NCBI RefSeq assembly: GCF_003086295.3 | Contig: NC_092046.1 | Coordinates: 108,851,363 to 108,915,362 of the forward strand | Reading direction: 5' to 3' | From: Arachis hypogaea | Taxonomy: Eukaryota; Streptophyta; Magnoliopsida; Fabales; Fabaceae | Length of the DNA: 64,000 bases | Shown here: piece by piece, positions 24,119-35,432 of the stretch | Numbering within the stretch: the stretch's first letter is position 1 | How the letters are laid out: each line of letters starts with the position of its first letter | Translations under genes and position numbers: made by a program | The notes under the pieces: generated by a model | Database searches by the model: none | The model's input: the letters and a program-made list of their open reading frames with translations, nothing else | What the model was told of the DNA's origin: nothing

Positions 24119-25427
24119 TTTAACAAAAAAATTGAATGAACTTACTTTTTTTCCTATATTTCAAAAAAAAACTATCCCTCGTCCATATCTAACACCCTCA
24201 TATTCTATATTCACGCACAACATACACAGTCCTGTATATCTAAAAAAATGAGCCTTGATTGATTTTGGTCACAATAATTGTGTACTGAATTCTATGAAGG
24301 TAAACAGAAACGATATGCTAAAATAGAAAAGATGCTGGAATATTCATCTCTGACAAACACGTGCTTCACATCACATGGCTGGTTATGGAAGCAGGCGAGC
24401 AAGCCACACAATACGATAGATGTGTTTGGCATTGTATAAATAATGCTAGGTAAAGAATAAAATTAGATTAAGAGTAAAAATTGTTCTTTTTATAATATAA
24501 AAAATAAAAGTATTATATACAGTGGATACTTTTATAAAAAATTAGTTATAATTTTTACATTTTACCTAACTTTATTTTTTATTTAAAAAATATTCGCATT
24601 CTACATATGATATAAAATATGACTGCACGAATCGGGTTCTTTTAGAGAAAAAAAATGATAAAATAAAGAATAAAAGATTTAGTTATCTTTAAATTAAAAT
24701 AATAAGATTGACTTATATTATGATTAAAAAATTACTTTTTATTTTACTAATTTTCATATTCTGAAATCTTTTTCATGTTCAAGTATTAGCTACTATCCAG
24801 AATGGGTTTAATTTTGTTTCATAACTTCTAAAAAGTAAACAAAAAATTTTATATAAAAACAAATTTACTATTAGGCTATATATATTCAATAGAAATATAT
24901 TCAAACCGAGTTCAGTGAGGTCCATGCAGGGATGCACATGTGTTTTCAAAAAAATGAGTGAATATATAATGGGGAAATAGGACAGTGATAGAGAAAATAG
25001 TTTCCAGTTTATCAATTGTCAGTTAATTAGATGTATGTGAAGTCGTTTTCAAATTAATGCACAGTGAACTTTGCTATAAAACTCTCCATAAGCTCATACT
25101 AGGCGTTTAGATACAAGCGTTATATACCTATCTTTTAAGAAGAAATTAAGATTAAGATATACATGTTATTTTACGTACTTACGTTATTATATATAGGTCA
25201 AACTAGAAATTTGTAAGTCAGCCACGGCATTTGTTCAACTAAGAATTAATAATACTACGACGACCACAGGATAGATGCCTGCCGCCTGGCCAACAAATTT
25301 GAACGAGTAGTGTTGAATATGTACAAATAAAACGGCTTTCCATTTTTTTTTAAAAAATCATCCAATGATCCTTTGCGTCTCATTGTTGCTTTAAGAACTT
25401 AGATCCTTAGAGGATCTAAATAAATGA
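24119..25427. other. AT-rich stretch without recognisable features
   Basis: I looked in both directions and found only short accidental ORFs and no domain text. The less AT-rich part at 24190-24430 could be a relic of something but I cannot name it. Confidence 0.5.
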
Positions 25428-25728
25428 TAAAATGATAGAGGTCATTCAGATAAAGACGTTTAAAACAAGGTTCTGAAAACCGAACCGGTCATTGAACCGT
25501 TCTAAGTACTGGTTCACTGGTTCATAGGTTCAACCGGTTTGATCGTGGTTGAACCGTAAAAACCGTTTTATAATAAATAATAATTAAAATGTAAATAAGC
25601 ACATGAAAATATAATTATAGTCTAATCTAAACTTTAAAATATCATTCAAATTAAAAGTACTACATAAACCAAATGTTATAATCTCATTCAAATACAAATT
25701 CAAAGTTCAAAAGTCCTCAAATAACCAA

Positions 25729-25971
25729 TCAAACCCAACATAGCATCATCAAAATGATCCAAGTACTCAGACAAAATAAGCATTGGTAATGCGGTTTTCC
25801 ATTTATATTCTGTAAAGCAATGTATCTCCAAGCAGGATCACTTTTCCCCCTAACACTACAAGTTTGTGATTGATTTTCGTTACTCGCGGGAGGAGGAGAA
25901 CGTTCATTCGAAGCAGAATTTTTTTCAGCATTATTATTCCTAGGTAGGTCTTGGTTGATACTTTCTTCCAT
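25729..25971 (-). pseudogene. hAT transposase N-terminus (BED-type zinc finger start)
   Basis: The frame has 80 codons from the ATG at 25969-25971. After a Ser/Asn/Pro-rich start (MEESINQDLPRNNN) it reads RGKSDPAWRYIALQN...YQCLFC. The DPAW(R/K)Y plus CxxC pattern is the front half of the BED zinc finger found at the N-terminus of hAT transposases. The histidine part, the catalytic region and the dimerisation domain are missing. The reading frame ends in unrelated sequence (LSTWIILMMLCWV), consistent with an internal deletion. It could still give a DNA-binding fragment, but that is inference. Confidence 0.65.
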
Positions 25972-26103
25972 ACCTAAATATTACCAGCAATCCAACCCAA
26001 TAATCTCAACTCTCAATTTCACAATAAATGAACAAACAACATCCAAAATCCAAAATCAGAGTATACAAACAAGTACAACATCTCAGGTTCAATAAAATTC
26101 TTT

Positions 26104-26600
26104 GTTCACAAAATCAGAATTCAGTTCATCAGAGTTCAGTTCATCAGAGTTCAGTTCATCAGAATCAATGAAATCCCAAAATTATTTCATAACAGTTTCA
26201 GAGAGTAGAGACTCAGAGTTCAGTTCATCATAGCACAGTTCATCAGAAATAATGAAATCAAAAAATAAATTCATAACAGTTTACTCAGAGTTCAGTTCAT
26301 CAGAGCACAGTTCATCAGAATCAATTCATCAGAGCACAGTTCATCAGAATCAATGAAATCAAAAAATAGATTCATAACAGTTTACTCAGAGTTCAGTTCA
26401 TCAGAGCACAGTTCATCAGAATCAATGAAATCAAAAAATAAATTCAAAACAGTTTCAGAGAGTAGAGACCCAGAGTTCAGTTCATCAGTTCAGTTCATCA
26501 GAATCAATGAAATCACAAAATGAACTCATAACAGTTTCATTTTTTAGAGAGTAAAGACTCAGACTTCAGTTCATCAGAGCACAGTTTCATCAGAATTGGA
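26104..26600. repeat. Tandem repeat, agttcagttcatcag units
   Basis: Units of agttcagttcatcag, agcacagttcatcag and aatcaatgaaatcaaaaaat recur about ten times. They form a higher-order unit of about 60-100 bp with cataacagtttactcag or cagagagtagaga between. The array lies in the 5' region of the hAT transposase gene. Confidence 0.8.
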
Positions 26601-28693
26601 TTGCATCACAAAATCATGTTGATAACCTAATTAAAAATTACCTGGAAATGAGGAAATCTGTTGCTTTCTCTCAGAGCTTGAAGGACAACGCTTCAACGCT
26701 TCTCTACTGCTTTCTCAGAGGCAGAGCTCGACGGAGGTGACATGCGAAGTGGCTGAGGGCGTGAGTGCGACGGCGGTGAGGGCGTGACCGTGCTGAAGGT
26801 TGGAGTTGAGGGCGTGAGTGTGACGGCGGTGAGTGCGTTGAGGGCCTCCTGGAGTCTGGAGTTGACAACTGGGTGGTGAGTCCGGTGAGTGCGGTGAGTG
26901 CGGTGAGTGCGGTGACTGGGTGGTGTTCTGTTCCTTGGAAGGCTGGAGGAACGAGGAAGTGGAGGGCTGGAGGCTGCGAACCTGCGAAGGAGAAAGAAAA
27001 CTCAGAATTAGGGTTCCCTCAGCAGCACAAAACGGCGGCGTTTTGCTGCAATGTTAAAAAACCGGCCGGGTCCCGGTTCGGTTCGACTGACCGGTAACCG
27101 GCCGGTTCGTCGGTTCAAATTCGGTTTTCAAATACTGCGGTTTTTACTATTGCCCGAACCGCTACAGCCACCGGTTCACGGTTCGACCGGTCCGACCGGC
27201 CGGTTCGAACCGGTTTTCAGAACATTGGTTTAAAATGTCTTTTTTTTAAAGATGTTTTTATGTTGTATTTTAATTGGTTTTTGTATAATTTATTCGGTGT
27301 TTCTCATCACATATTATTAAATTTCTCAAAAGATTTTCTTTCTAAAAATAATAAAAAATATTTAATTTAGACTAAAATAAAAAGGTAATAGATTAACTAT
27401 TAAATTTTTTTTAAAAGATTATTTACATAAAAAATATATCACATTCATAAAATAATATATATATATATATATAAAACAAGCTCTTAAAATTTTTATAAAT
27501 AAAAAAATAATTAATTTTTATTCGTATAATATATAAAATAATTACTATGTTTTTATTATTATATTATAGATTAAAATTTACTAATTTAAATTTTATTTTT
27601 ATTTTTAATATAAACATTAGAAATAAATAATTTTTTTATAACAAGATGTAATGTAATAAAATATATATAATATTAATTAGTTTTTAAAATATTCTGAAAA
27701 GATGATTTTTTTAATAAAGTGTTATTAAAAAATTAACATTATAAAAACTAATTTCAACCAATATGATATAATAGGTTATTAAATATATTTAATACAAAAC
27801 ACATTGAATATAAATTTTTATTGAGTTTAAATTTTAAATAATTTTTAATTGAATTTAATATTTTTATTTTAAAGAGTTAGAATATTTTAACATCATTTTT
27901 TTCATATCTTTTTAATTGAGTCTTTGATTTTTAAATTATAAACCTTATTTATAATTAAGAGTAATATTTTAACACTACCAATTAGTCACACATATAAAAA
28001 TACAAGAACAATTCTATTGTCATAATTATAATCTAATTTTATAAGCAATACAATACAATGAAACTATATATAAGTAATATAACTAAATTTTATCTACATC
28101 TATAGTCATATTTCATAAATAATATAATTAAATTATATTTATATTTATAATTAAAATATGAATAACAATATAAAAATTATCAGGATAGTTAATTTTTTTC
28201 GTTCATAAATTTTTTATTATTTTTGTTGTGAAAAGTTTAATTATTTTAATAATTAATTATTTTTTAAAAAAGATAATTGAATAACATAAAAAAGTCTTAT
28301 TAAGAGTGTGGATCTGATATCAAATATATCCATAAAATAAAAAATATTAAAAAATTTTATTTTTATAAAAAAGTCAATAATTTTTTTGTTTACTTTTGTA
28401 AACATATTTACTTCTATTTGATTAGAGTGTGGATCCGATTCGATCCAATCCGATCATCTTACAGATCAGATCATATCCTCAAATTACAGATCAGAAACGG
28501 ATAAATACTATGGATTTATATGGATATGATCTAATCTATGAACACCCCTAACTACTACTATAGGTTCATTGTTGCAAAAGAATGCTTCTTTTATTATAAA
28601 CCATTATTAGATCTTAATTACCATTAAAACAACTTAATTGTCAACAAAGAGATAATACTTATTGGTCTCTAAAATTATGTTCGTATTTGAATT

Positions 28694-29447
28694 CATAGTT
28701 ATAAAAATCGAACTGGATCGACCGGAAAACTAATGAACCGAACTAGTAGTTCGGTTCGGTTTACTCTTTGGACCGTTTAAGGAATAAAATCAGTGTGAAC
28801 CGGTCTAACCGAACTGATCTGCTTGAAAAATTTTTTAAAATGTCTCCACAAGGTCTCGAACCAAGAACCTTGGAGCAAAAACAACCTCTACTTGCCACTT
28901 AGCCATTGCACTTTAAAGTATTATGTTTGACAAATACTAATTATATAGTATACATAAATATCTAATTTAATTTAATTTTTATTTTTTCTATTTTAAAATT
29001 AATTATATTTTAATTATATACCATTATTAATATAAATATAAATTTCACTAAAAATTTATTAATTTACTTGATCTATTTTATTGCTAGTATTTTGATTAAG
29101 GTTATTTATTTTGATGTTAGTGTTAAAATCTACTGATATTATAGTTAGATGATAGGCTTTGTGAATTAATTATTTTTTTATTATGTCAAAATAAGATATT
29201 ATTGTAGCATTAAAATTTTATGATTTTTTTATGTTAGTTATTTTTAAAAGTTGAGACTTGATTCTTCATAAAATGTTAGTGAAGATATGTATTTCAAATT
29301 TTAATTTTAAGTTTTTAACTATTTTATATTTTATATTTATGTGAGACCGGTTTTATCGGTTCAACCAGTAATTTATCGGTTGAACCAATAAACCAGTGAA
29401 CCAGTAGCTTGACCGGTTCGATCACTGGTTCGGTTCTAACAACTATG
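28694..29447. mobile_element. hAT-type MITE (754 bp)
   Basis: Ends are CATAGTTATAAAAATCGAAC and, inverted, CATAGTTGTTAGAACCGAAC, with many accgg/ggttcg words near both ends, as in the hAT at 25466. The flanking 8-mers tttgaatt and tttcaatc agree at six positions, consistent with a decayed TSD. No ORF is supported. A block ggtctcgaaccaagaacc at 28851-28868 resembles a tRNA B box. Confidence 0.65.
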
Positions 29448-30232
29448 TTTCAATCTAATTTCAAAAATTTCGATTTACTCAATTTAGTCTCCCAACTTAA
29501 TAGTTATGACTCACATTGGTTCCTAATCTTATTTTTGTCACTGTCTCACAAAATCGTTAACGACATGCTGAGATGGACTAACGACTGTTACATTATACAT
29601 TCTAGCGACTGTTTGATGTGACAATTGAATTTTTTTTTACCTTTTTTTTTTCAACTAAACACTTAAAACCCTAATACGAGTCACGGATACCTAAGTTAAA
29701 AAATCAAACTAAGTAAATTAAAACTTTAAAAGTCAGATTAAAGCTTGAATATAACTTCAAAATAGAACTTTAACTTATGTAGTGATTAATTTAAATGAGA
29801 ATCAAATAAATCAAAATTCAACATAATTTTTATCAATATTTTCAAATTCGAAATTTCTATACCAAAATTAACTAGGATTTTTCTTTAAATTAAAAATTTA
29901 ATGAAATAGTGACTTTAATTATCTTAACCAATGTCCTAATTAATTATTTTTATGTCTTAAAAAAACTGTATATGAGAAGAAAATAATTAATTTGTTTACT
30001 TTAATAAATAGTTATTTTACTAAACTAAAAGAAACTATTTTTTAGAATTTTTTAAGAACTAATTAATATTATATATATTTTGTTACACTACATTTAGTTA
30101 TAAAAATTTTATTTATTTCTAATGCTTATATTAAAAATAAAAATAAAATTTAAATTAGTGAATCTTAATATATAATATAATAATAATATAGTAATTATTT
30201 TATATATTGTACGAATTTAAATTAATTATTTT

Positions 30233-30276
<44 letters not shown>

Positions 30277-30524
30277 TGTGATATATTTTTTTATGTAAAT
30301 AATCTTTTAAAAAAATCTAATAGTTAATTTATTACCTTTTTTTTGTTTTAGTCCAAATTAAATGTTTTTTATTGTTTCTGAAAAGAAAATTTTTTGAGAA
30401 ATTTAATAATATGTGATGAGGTACACCGAATAAATTATACAGAAACCAATTAAAACACAATATGAAAACATCTTTAAAAAAAGACGTTTTAGGCGTCTTT
30501 ATCTGAGTGGCCTCCTAAAATAAT

Positions 30525-30941
30525 AAAATAAAAAATTAATCGTAATTGAATTTATAATTTTTATTGTATATCAAATTTATTATTTTAATTTAAAAATAAT
30601 TAATTTTTATTTTATTACATTATTAATTTTTTTATTTTGAAAGATATTGATCATATTTTGTACCAATGTTGTTGTACAAATAAATTGATGGTTGCATAAA
30701 AAGAATATATATCGAACGGTTTTTATTTGATTATATTTATTTTTAAAATTTTAATCCAATTTTATTTGTTATTCATTTTTTTATAAATATTTTCAGAGTA
30801 TTGTGTTAAAATTATTTTCACGTGTATTCTAATTCTATTTACTAGAATAAGAATTGTTCTATTTTTTAATTTTATTGTTGTATTATTAGTTTTCAGTTTT
30901 GATTTGTTAATGTAATAATATTATTATTTTATGATAAATAT
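30525..30941. other. AT-rich spacer, nothing recognised
   Basis: No ORF, repeat border or RNA gene could be supported between the Mutator-like element and the Tat element. Confidence 0.5.
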
Positions 30942-31386
30942 TGACATGGTCACCATTAATACGAGCTATAACTCGGTCTCATAACCGTTACTGACCGTCG
31001 CCATAACTCGCCATTTGCCGTTATTGCTCAGCCCTTATGAGCTATAACTCGGTGGCGTTATTATTATCATAACCGACGTCCCAAACGGTAAGATAAAATC
31101 GGTTACGAAACCGATTTTATCACCTAAAATGTAACGGACGAATATATATATCTATAAAAGAAAGGTAAAGTATCTTTTTTAAGGGACAATTCTGAACTTG
31201 ACACCATAACTGACTTAAGTATTGGAGTGCCTTTGCAGGTACACTCCCCCTCTTTGTATTGCTCGCACTCTCGCACCTACAGCGAACATAAGGAGCTCAG
31301 ACTCTGAGGAGCAGGCGTTTAACCTTACAGCACATAGCTCGGCTGATCTTGAGGAGTTGAAGCCGACCTATTCCCAGGCAAGATCA
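30942..31386 (+). repeat. 5' LTR of Tat element (445 bp)
   Basis: The LTR starts TGACATGGTCACC and ends AGGCAAGATCA. A tatatatatctataaaag stretch near 31143-31160 is a plausible TATA region, with transcription start shortly downstream. It contains repeated (g)agctataactcgg words. Confidence 0.93.
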
Positions 31387-31388
31387 AT

Positions 31389-31407
31389 TGGCGCCCACCG
31401 TGGGGCC
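31389..31407 (+). other. Primer-binding site of Tat element
   Basis: TGGCGCCCACCGTGGGGCC starts two bases after the LTR. This sequence is common in Tat-type elements; I did not assign the tRNA. Confidence 0.85.
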
Positions 31408-31455
31408 GAGGAAATCGTATTTTTTCTTTTAGTCCCATCACCTCCGTCTGCATCC

Positions 31456-33162
31456 ATGGCTGACGCACCGCCTCCTTCACTGTCCGAACTTATGCGAATG
31501 GTAGTTGAGCTACAACAAGCCAATCAGCGAATGGCTGACGAGAACCAAATAATGGCTGCCCAAATTGCTGAAATAAATCATGCTCGGATTGAGCACAACG
31601 ATGCTCATCGCAAGCGAGCAGAAGACGAGGAACATCAGTCCCAACCCACTCATGTTTCGGAGACTGCTCGACACGAGGAGCAGCAGCCCGAAGATGAAAA
31701 AGAAGAGTCCGAAGACCCTGTGGGTCCCTTCACAGAAGAAGTAATGAACTTCGAACTGCTGAAGAGGTTCACTCTGCCGCTGACCCTCACGCCTTATGAT
31801 GGACTCGGAGACCCGAGGAAATTTCTAAAGAAATTCCGATCAATAATGATTGTCAATGGTGCATCAGATACAGTCTTATGTCGTTGTTTTCTGAATTATT
31901 TAGATGGTCCTGCACTTGATTGGTTGTGTGCTTTGCCTGCAGGTTCCATTTCGCGCTTTCATCAGTTGGCGAAGTTATTTGAAGAGCATTTCGCTGGATC
32001 CGCAATATACTTGCATGATTCCGATTACTTGAACACTATCAAGCAAGGACCGAACGAAAGCTTAAAGGAATTAATGACCCGCTTCACCAAGGTCGCGATC
32101 AGCATACCAGACCTCTACCCCGAGGTCCATCTGCACGCGATTAAAAGTGGCCTCCGACCCGGAAAGTTCCAGGAGACAATCGCAGTAGCAAAACCGAAGA
32201 CTCTAGCAGAATTTCGGGAGAAAGCAAAAGGACAAATTGATATCGAGGAACTCAGACAAGCTCGGAAGTCTGACAAGTCAAACTTCCGCGAAGAAGATAA
32301 GAGCTCAACCATTAAGAAAAGTTTTAAACTAACACCTCGATTTGATTCCTATACGCAGTTTAACACTAGGAGGGAAGACATAATCAAAGAAATCTTGAAC
32401 TCCAAACTAATCATGCCTCCAAGAAAGGCCGACACGTACCAATATGCAAAAAACATGGACAAATCGAAGTACTGCGCTTTCCACCAGAAACACGGCCACA
32501 ATACCGATGATTGTGTGGTCGCCAAGGATCTTTTAGAACGACTAGCAAGACAAGGACACCTAGACAAGTACGTCGGTGGTCACATCCAAAAACGCGGCCC
32601 TAGTTCCACAACAAACGACCTCTCTGAACAAAACCGAGGAAAAGAGAAGGCATCTACAAGCCAATATGAAAGACCACGAGGTATAATCAATTGTATTTCA
32701 GGAGGATACGCCAGTGGAGGATACTCAAACTCGGCGAGGAAAAGATCGTTTAGATCCATATGTTCTGTAAACGGACCACAACAAGACGTAGCAACCACTA
32801 ATCAACAACCCGAAGTCACTTTCACACACGCCGACTTCAACTCCAGTATACAAAATTTGGACGACCCCGTGGTGATCACCCTTCAGCTAGGAGATCTATT
32901 AGTGAAAAAAGTACTCTTGGACCCCGGGAGCAGCGCCGACGTTCTGTTTTACTCCACATTTCAAAAGATGAAGCTCAGCGACAACATGATGCACTCAACA
33001 GGAGGAGATTTGGTCGGCTTCTCAGGAGAACGAGTTCCAATACTCGGATCAGTGTGGTTACAAACCACACTGGGTGAGCATCCTCTTTCAAAAACTAATG
33101 ATATTCAATATTTAGTAGTTGACTGTTTCAGTCCATATAACCTTATGGTCAACCTTTTTTAA
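31456..33162 (+). pseudogene. Tat gag-protease
   Basis: The ATG at 31456 (MADAPPPSLSEL) is preferred over an upstream in-frame ATG at 31222, which lies inside the LTR. Domains in order: an N-terminal coiled-coil/charged region (about residues 1-85); the retrotransposon gag domain (about 100-260, with FLNYLDGPALDWLCALP, FEEHFAG and LKELMTRFTKV); a zinc-binding CAFHQKHGHNTDDC (about residue 337); and a retropepsin-like domain with LLDPGSSADVLFYSTF (catalytic Asp) near the end. The frame is lost at 33150-33170: it should continue into a glycine-rich flap and pol, but a small deletion puts a stop after NLMVNLF. The normal product is a Gag-protease precursor forming the particle. Confidence 0.88.
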
Positions 33163-33482
33163 ATAAGTTCGGCGCCATTGTCTCTACCGTCCATCTCTGT
33201 GTAAAGTTTCCACTGCAGGGTGATCAGGTTGTAACCATCCATGGAGATCATAAAGAGGCACGACAGTGTTACAACATCAGCATGAAGTTCCAAAACCGCT
33301 CAACGCAACAAGCCAACAATGTCGACCTCAAACAAAAAGAGGACACACTGACCGACCTCGACCCAAGAGCCGATTTTCTTGAACGCCCAAAACCATCCGA
33401 TGACCTACAAAAAGTGTATTTTAATAATGACCCTAACAAATTTACATATGTAGGTACATCAATCAACACAGCTGAGTTATAG
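33163..33482 (+). pseudogene. Tat pol, protease-RT linker
   Basis: After the frameshift the pol frame is recognisable from KFGAIVSTVHLCVKFP through HGDHKEARQCYNISMK and an acidic linker (LTDLDPRADFLERPKP) to YVGTSINTAEL. It closes at an in-frame TAG (33480-33482) and the same frame goes on as RT. The normal role is to carry the end of protease and the start of the RT connection. Confidence 0.8.
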
Positions 33483-34799
33483 GCCATAACAACCTTCCTG
33501 CAAGAAAACGCCGAGCTTTTTGCCTGGAAACCTGCAGACATGTCCGGCATTGATCCACAAATTATCAGTCATAAACTAGCAATAAACTCGGCAGTCCGAC
33601 CAATACAGCAGAAGAAACAAAAACTCGGCGAAGAAAAGAGGAGAGCATCACTAGAAGAAACACAAAAGCTCATCAACGCCGAATTTATCAAGGAGATCAG
33701 ATTCACTACATGGCTAGCCAATGTGGTAATGGTAAGAAAACAAAACGGTAGGTGGCGCATGTGCGTCGATTTCACCGATTTAAACAAAGCATGCCCAAAG
33801 GATTCTTACCCCCTACCATCCATAGACTCTTTAGTAGACAATGTATCAGGCTATGCTACTTTAAGTTTTATGGATGCGTATTCAGGGTATAATCAAATAC
33901 TCATGCACCCCTCCGATCAAGATAAAACAGCTTTTATCACTGATTTCGGTAACTATTGTTATAAAGTTATGCCATTTGGATTAAAGAACGCAGGTGCAAC
34001 TTACCAACGCCTTATGGATAAAGTGTTCGCCAAACAAATCGGCAGGAATATCGAAGTTTATGTTGATGATATGGTCGCCAAAACAAAAATCGGACATAAT
34101 CAGATCAGCGACCTTACAGAAATATTCGGCCAGATCCGCCAGTACAACATGCATCTCAACCCCGAAAAATGTGCCTTCGCCGTTCAAGGGGGTAAGTTTT
34201 TAGGTTTTTTGCTAACATGCAGGGGAATAGAGGCAAATCCAGACAAATGCCGAGCAGTGCTGGACATGGCCAGCCCTAAAACATTAAAAGAAGTTCAGCG
34301 TCTCACAGGACGCCTTGCCGCACTTTCCAGATTTGTTCCCTGCTTAGCTTCAACTTCTATTCCTTTTTTCCAAACAATTAAAAAGAAAAATAGATTTGAA
34401 TGGAACGACGATTGTGAGAAAGCCTTTTTGAAATTAAAAACAACTCTCTCACAACCGCCGATTTTACAAAAACCCCTACAAGGGGAAAATTTATTTCTAT
34501 ATCTGTCAGTTACTGATTGGGCGATAAGTTCGGCCCTTGTATCAGAGAGAAACAAAGTTCAGCATCCGATATACTTTGTCAGTAAGACTCTCCAACATGC
34601 CGAACTCAATTATCCAAGGATTGAGAAGCTCGCACTGGCACTAATATTCTCGGCACGACGTCTCCGACCTTACTTCCAGAGCCACGTTATTCACATCAGA
34701 ACAGATCACCCACTGAGACAAGTGTTACGCAAACCAGAAATCGCAGGACGACTCATAAAATGGGCAGTCGAACTGTCTGAGTTCGATATCAAATACTAA
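33483..34799 (+). pseudogene. Tat pol, reverse transcriptase and Ty3-type RNase H
   Basis: RT motifs are AEFIKEIRFTTWLANVVMV, WRMCVDFTDLNKACPKDSYP, LSFMDAYSGYNQI, MPFGLKNAGATYQRLMDKVF and the catalytic VYVDDMVAKTK. Primer grip and thumb follow (KCAFAVQGGKFLGFL, RLTGRLAALSRF). The Ty3-type RNase H is weakened: LYLSVTDWAISSALVSE has Ser where the first catalytic Asp-rich turn is usual, then YFVSKTLQHAELNYPRIEKLALAL and IRTDHPL. An in-frame TAA at 34797-34799 ends it. This loss of strict RNase H motifs together with an additional RNase H downstream is a Tat-lineage trait. Confidence 0.92.
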
Positions 34800-35432
34800 T
34801 CCAGAGGACCGATCAAGTCACAGTTTCTAGCAGATTTCATCGCCGAGCTTACTATACCATCCGAGGAAGATCATGCAAAACAATGGATCTTATATGTAGA
34901 CGGATCTTCCAATAATGGGGGCTGTGGAGCAGGAATTCGTCTAGAAGCCGAGGACGGATTCATACTGGAACACTCAATACACTTAGCTTTCAAAGCCAGC
35001 AATAACCAATCCGAGTATGAAGCACTACTCGCTGGACTCCGACTCTGTTTAGATCTCCACATCTCGACAATCAAAGTATATTGTGATTCTTTGTTAGTGG
35101 TACAGCAGGTAAACGGCCTCTTTCAGGTAAAAGATCCTCTACTCTCTAAATACCTGCTATTAGTAAAAAAATTATCAACAAAATTCGTCAAATTTAAAAT
35201 AGAACATATACCACGCGAACAAAATCAAAGGGCAGATATCTTATCTAAACTCGGCAGTACACAATCCGAGTTATCCACACTGCAACAGTTCACAATAACA
35301 TCACCCACTGTTACTCTGACAAATGTGTTAAGTGTTACACATGTAAAAGATTGGAGGGACGACTTTATACACTATTTACAAACAGGTAATATACCAGAAG
35401 GGGCCGAGAACAATAAAAAGTTCCGACGGTAA
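34800..35432 (+). pseudogene. Tat pol, second (archaeal-type) RNase H
   Basis: In frame with RT, the segment shows QWILYVDGSSNNGGCGAGI (first Asp), SNNQSEYEALLAGL (Glu), VYCDSLLVVQQVNG (Asp) and EHIPREQNQRADILSKLGS (last Asp). This is a complete RNase HI-like signature of the archaeal/plant type. It probably supplies the RNase H activity that the upstream Ty3-type domain has lost (inference from the lineage). The frame stops at a TAA (35430-35432) and continues into integrase. Confidence 0.9.

Larger units (their letters stand above)
25466..27227 (-). mobile_element. hAT transposon, internally deleted (1,762 bp)
   Basis: The element sits inside the left TIR of the Mutator-like element. It has a perfect 8-bp TSD gtttaaaa (25458-25465 and 27228-27235) and TIRs CAAGGTTCTGAAAACCG / CAATGTTCTGAAAACCG followed by a sub-terminal zone packed with accgg/ccggt words on both sides. 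Eight-base TSDs and CA(A/G)xGTT ends are typical of hAT elements. Only the first exon of a transposase is left (25729-25971), with a GC-rich upstream zone (26700-27030) that may hold the promoter. It is therefore non-autonomous. Confidence 0.88.
25437..30515. mobile_element. Non-autonomous Mutator-like element with long TIRs, containing later insertions
   Basis: The two ends are inverted copies over roughly 500 bp: AGAGGTCATTCAGATAAAGACG on the left against GGAGGCCACTCAGATAAAGACG (broken here for length: GGAGGCCACTC then AGATAAAGACG) on the right. Outside lie 9-bp near-duplicates, taaaatgat (25428-25436) and taaaataat (30516-30524). Long TIRs with a 9-bp TSD are typical of MULEs. Without the nested hAT and its TSD the element is about 3.3 kb. 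No transposase is visible and the interior is AT-rich, so it would need a transposase in trans. It also carries a smaller hAT MITE. Confidence 0.8.

Noticed and set aside
24779..25015. 78-codon minus ORF rich in Leu, Ile and Tyr
   Set aside because: AT-rich chance frame with no start context or similarity that I recognise.
26873..27233. Plus ORFs in the GC-rich end of the hAT element
   Set aside because: They are formed by gtgagtgcg repeats and the accgg-rich sub-terminal zone and run into the TIR.
31222..31455. Upstream in-frame start for Tat gag
   Set aside because: It lies within the LTR and would read through the PBS; the related frame at 39508 in the 3' LTR shows it is LTR sequence.
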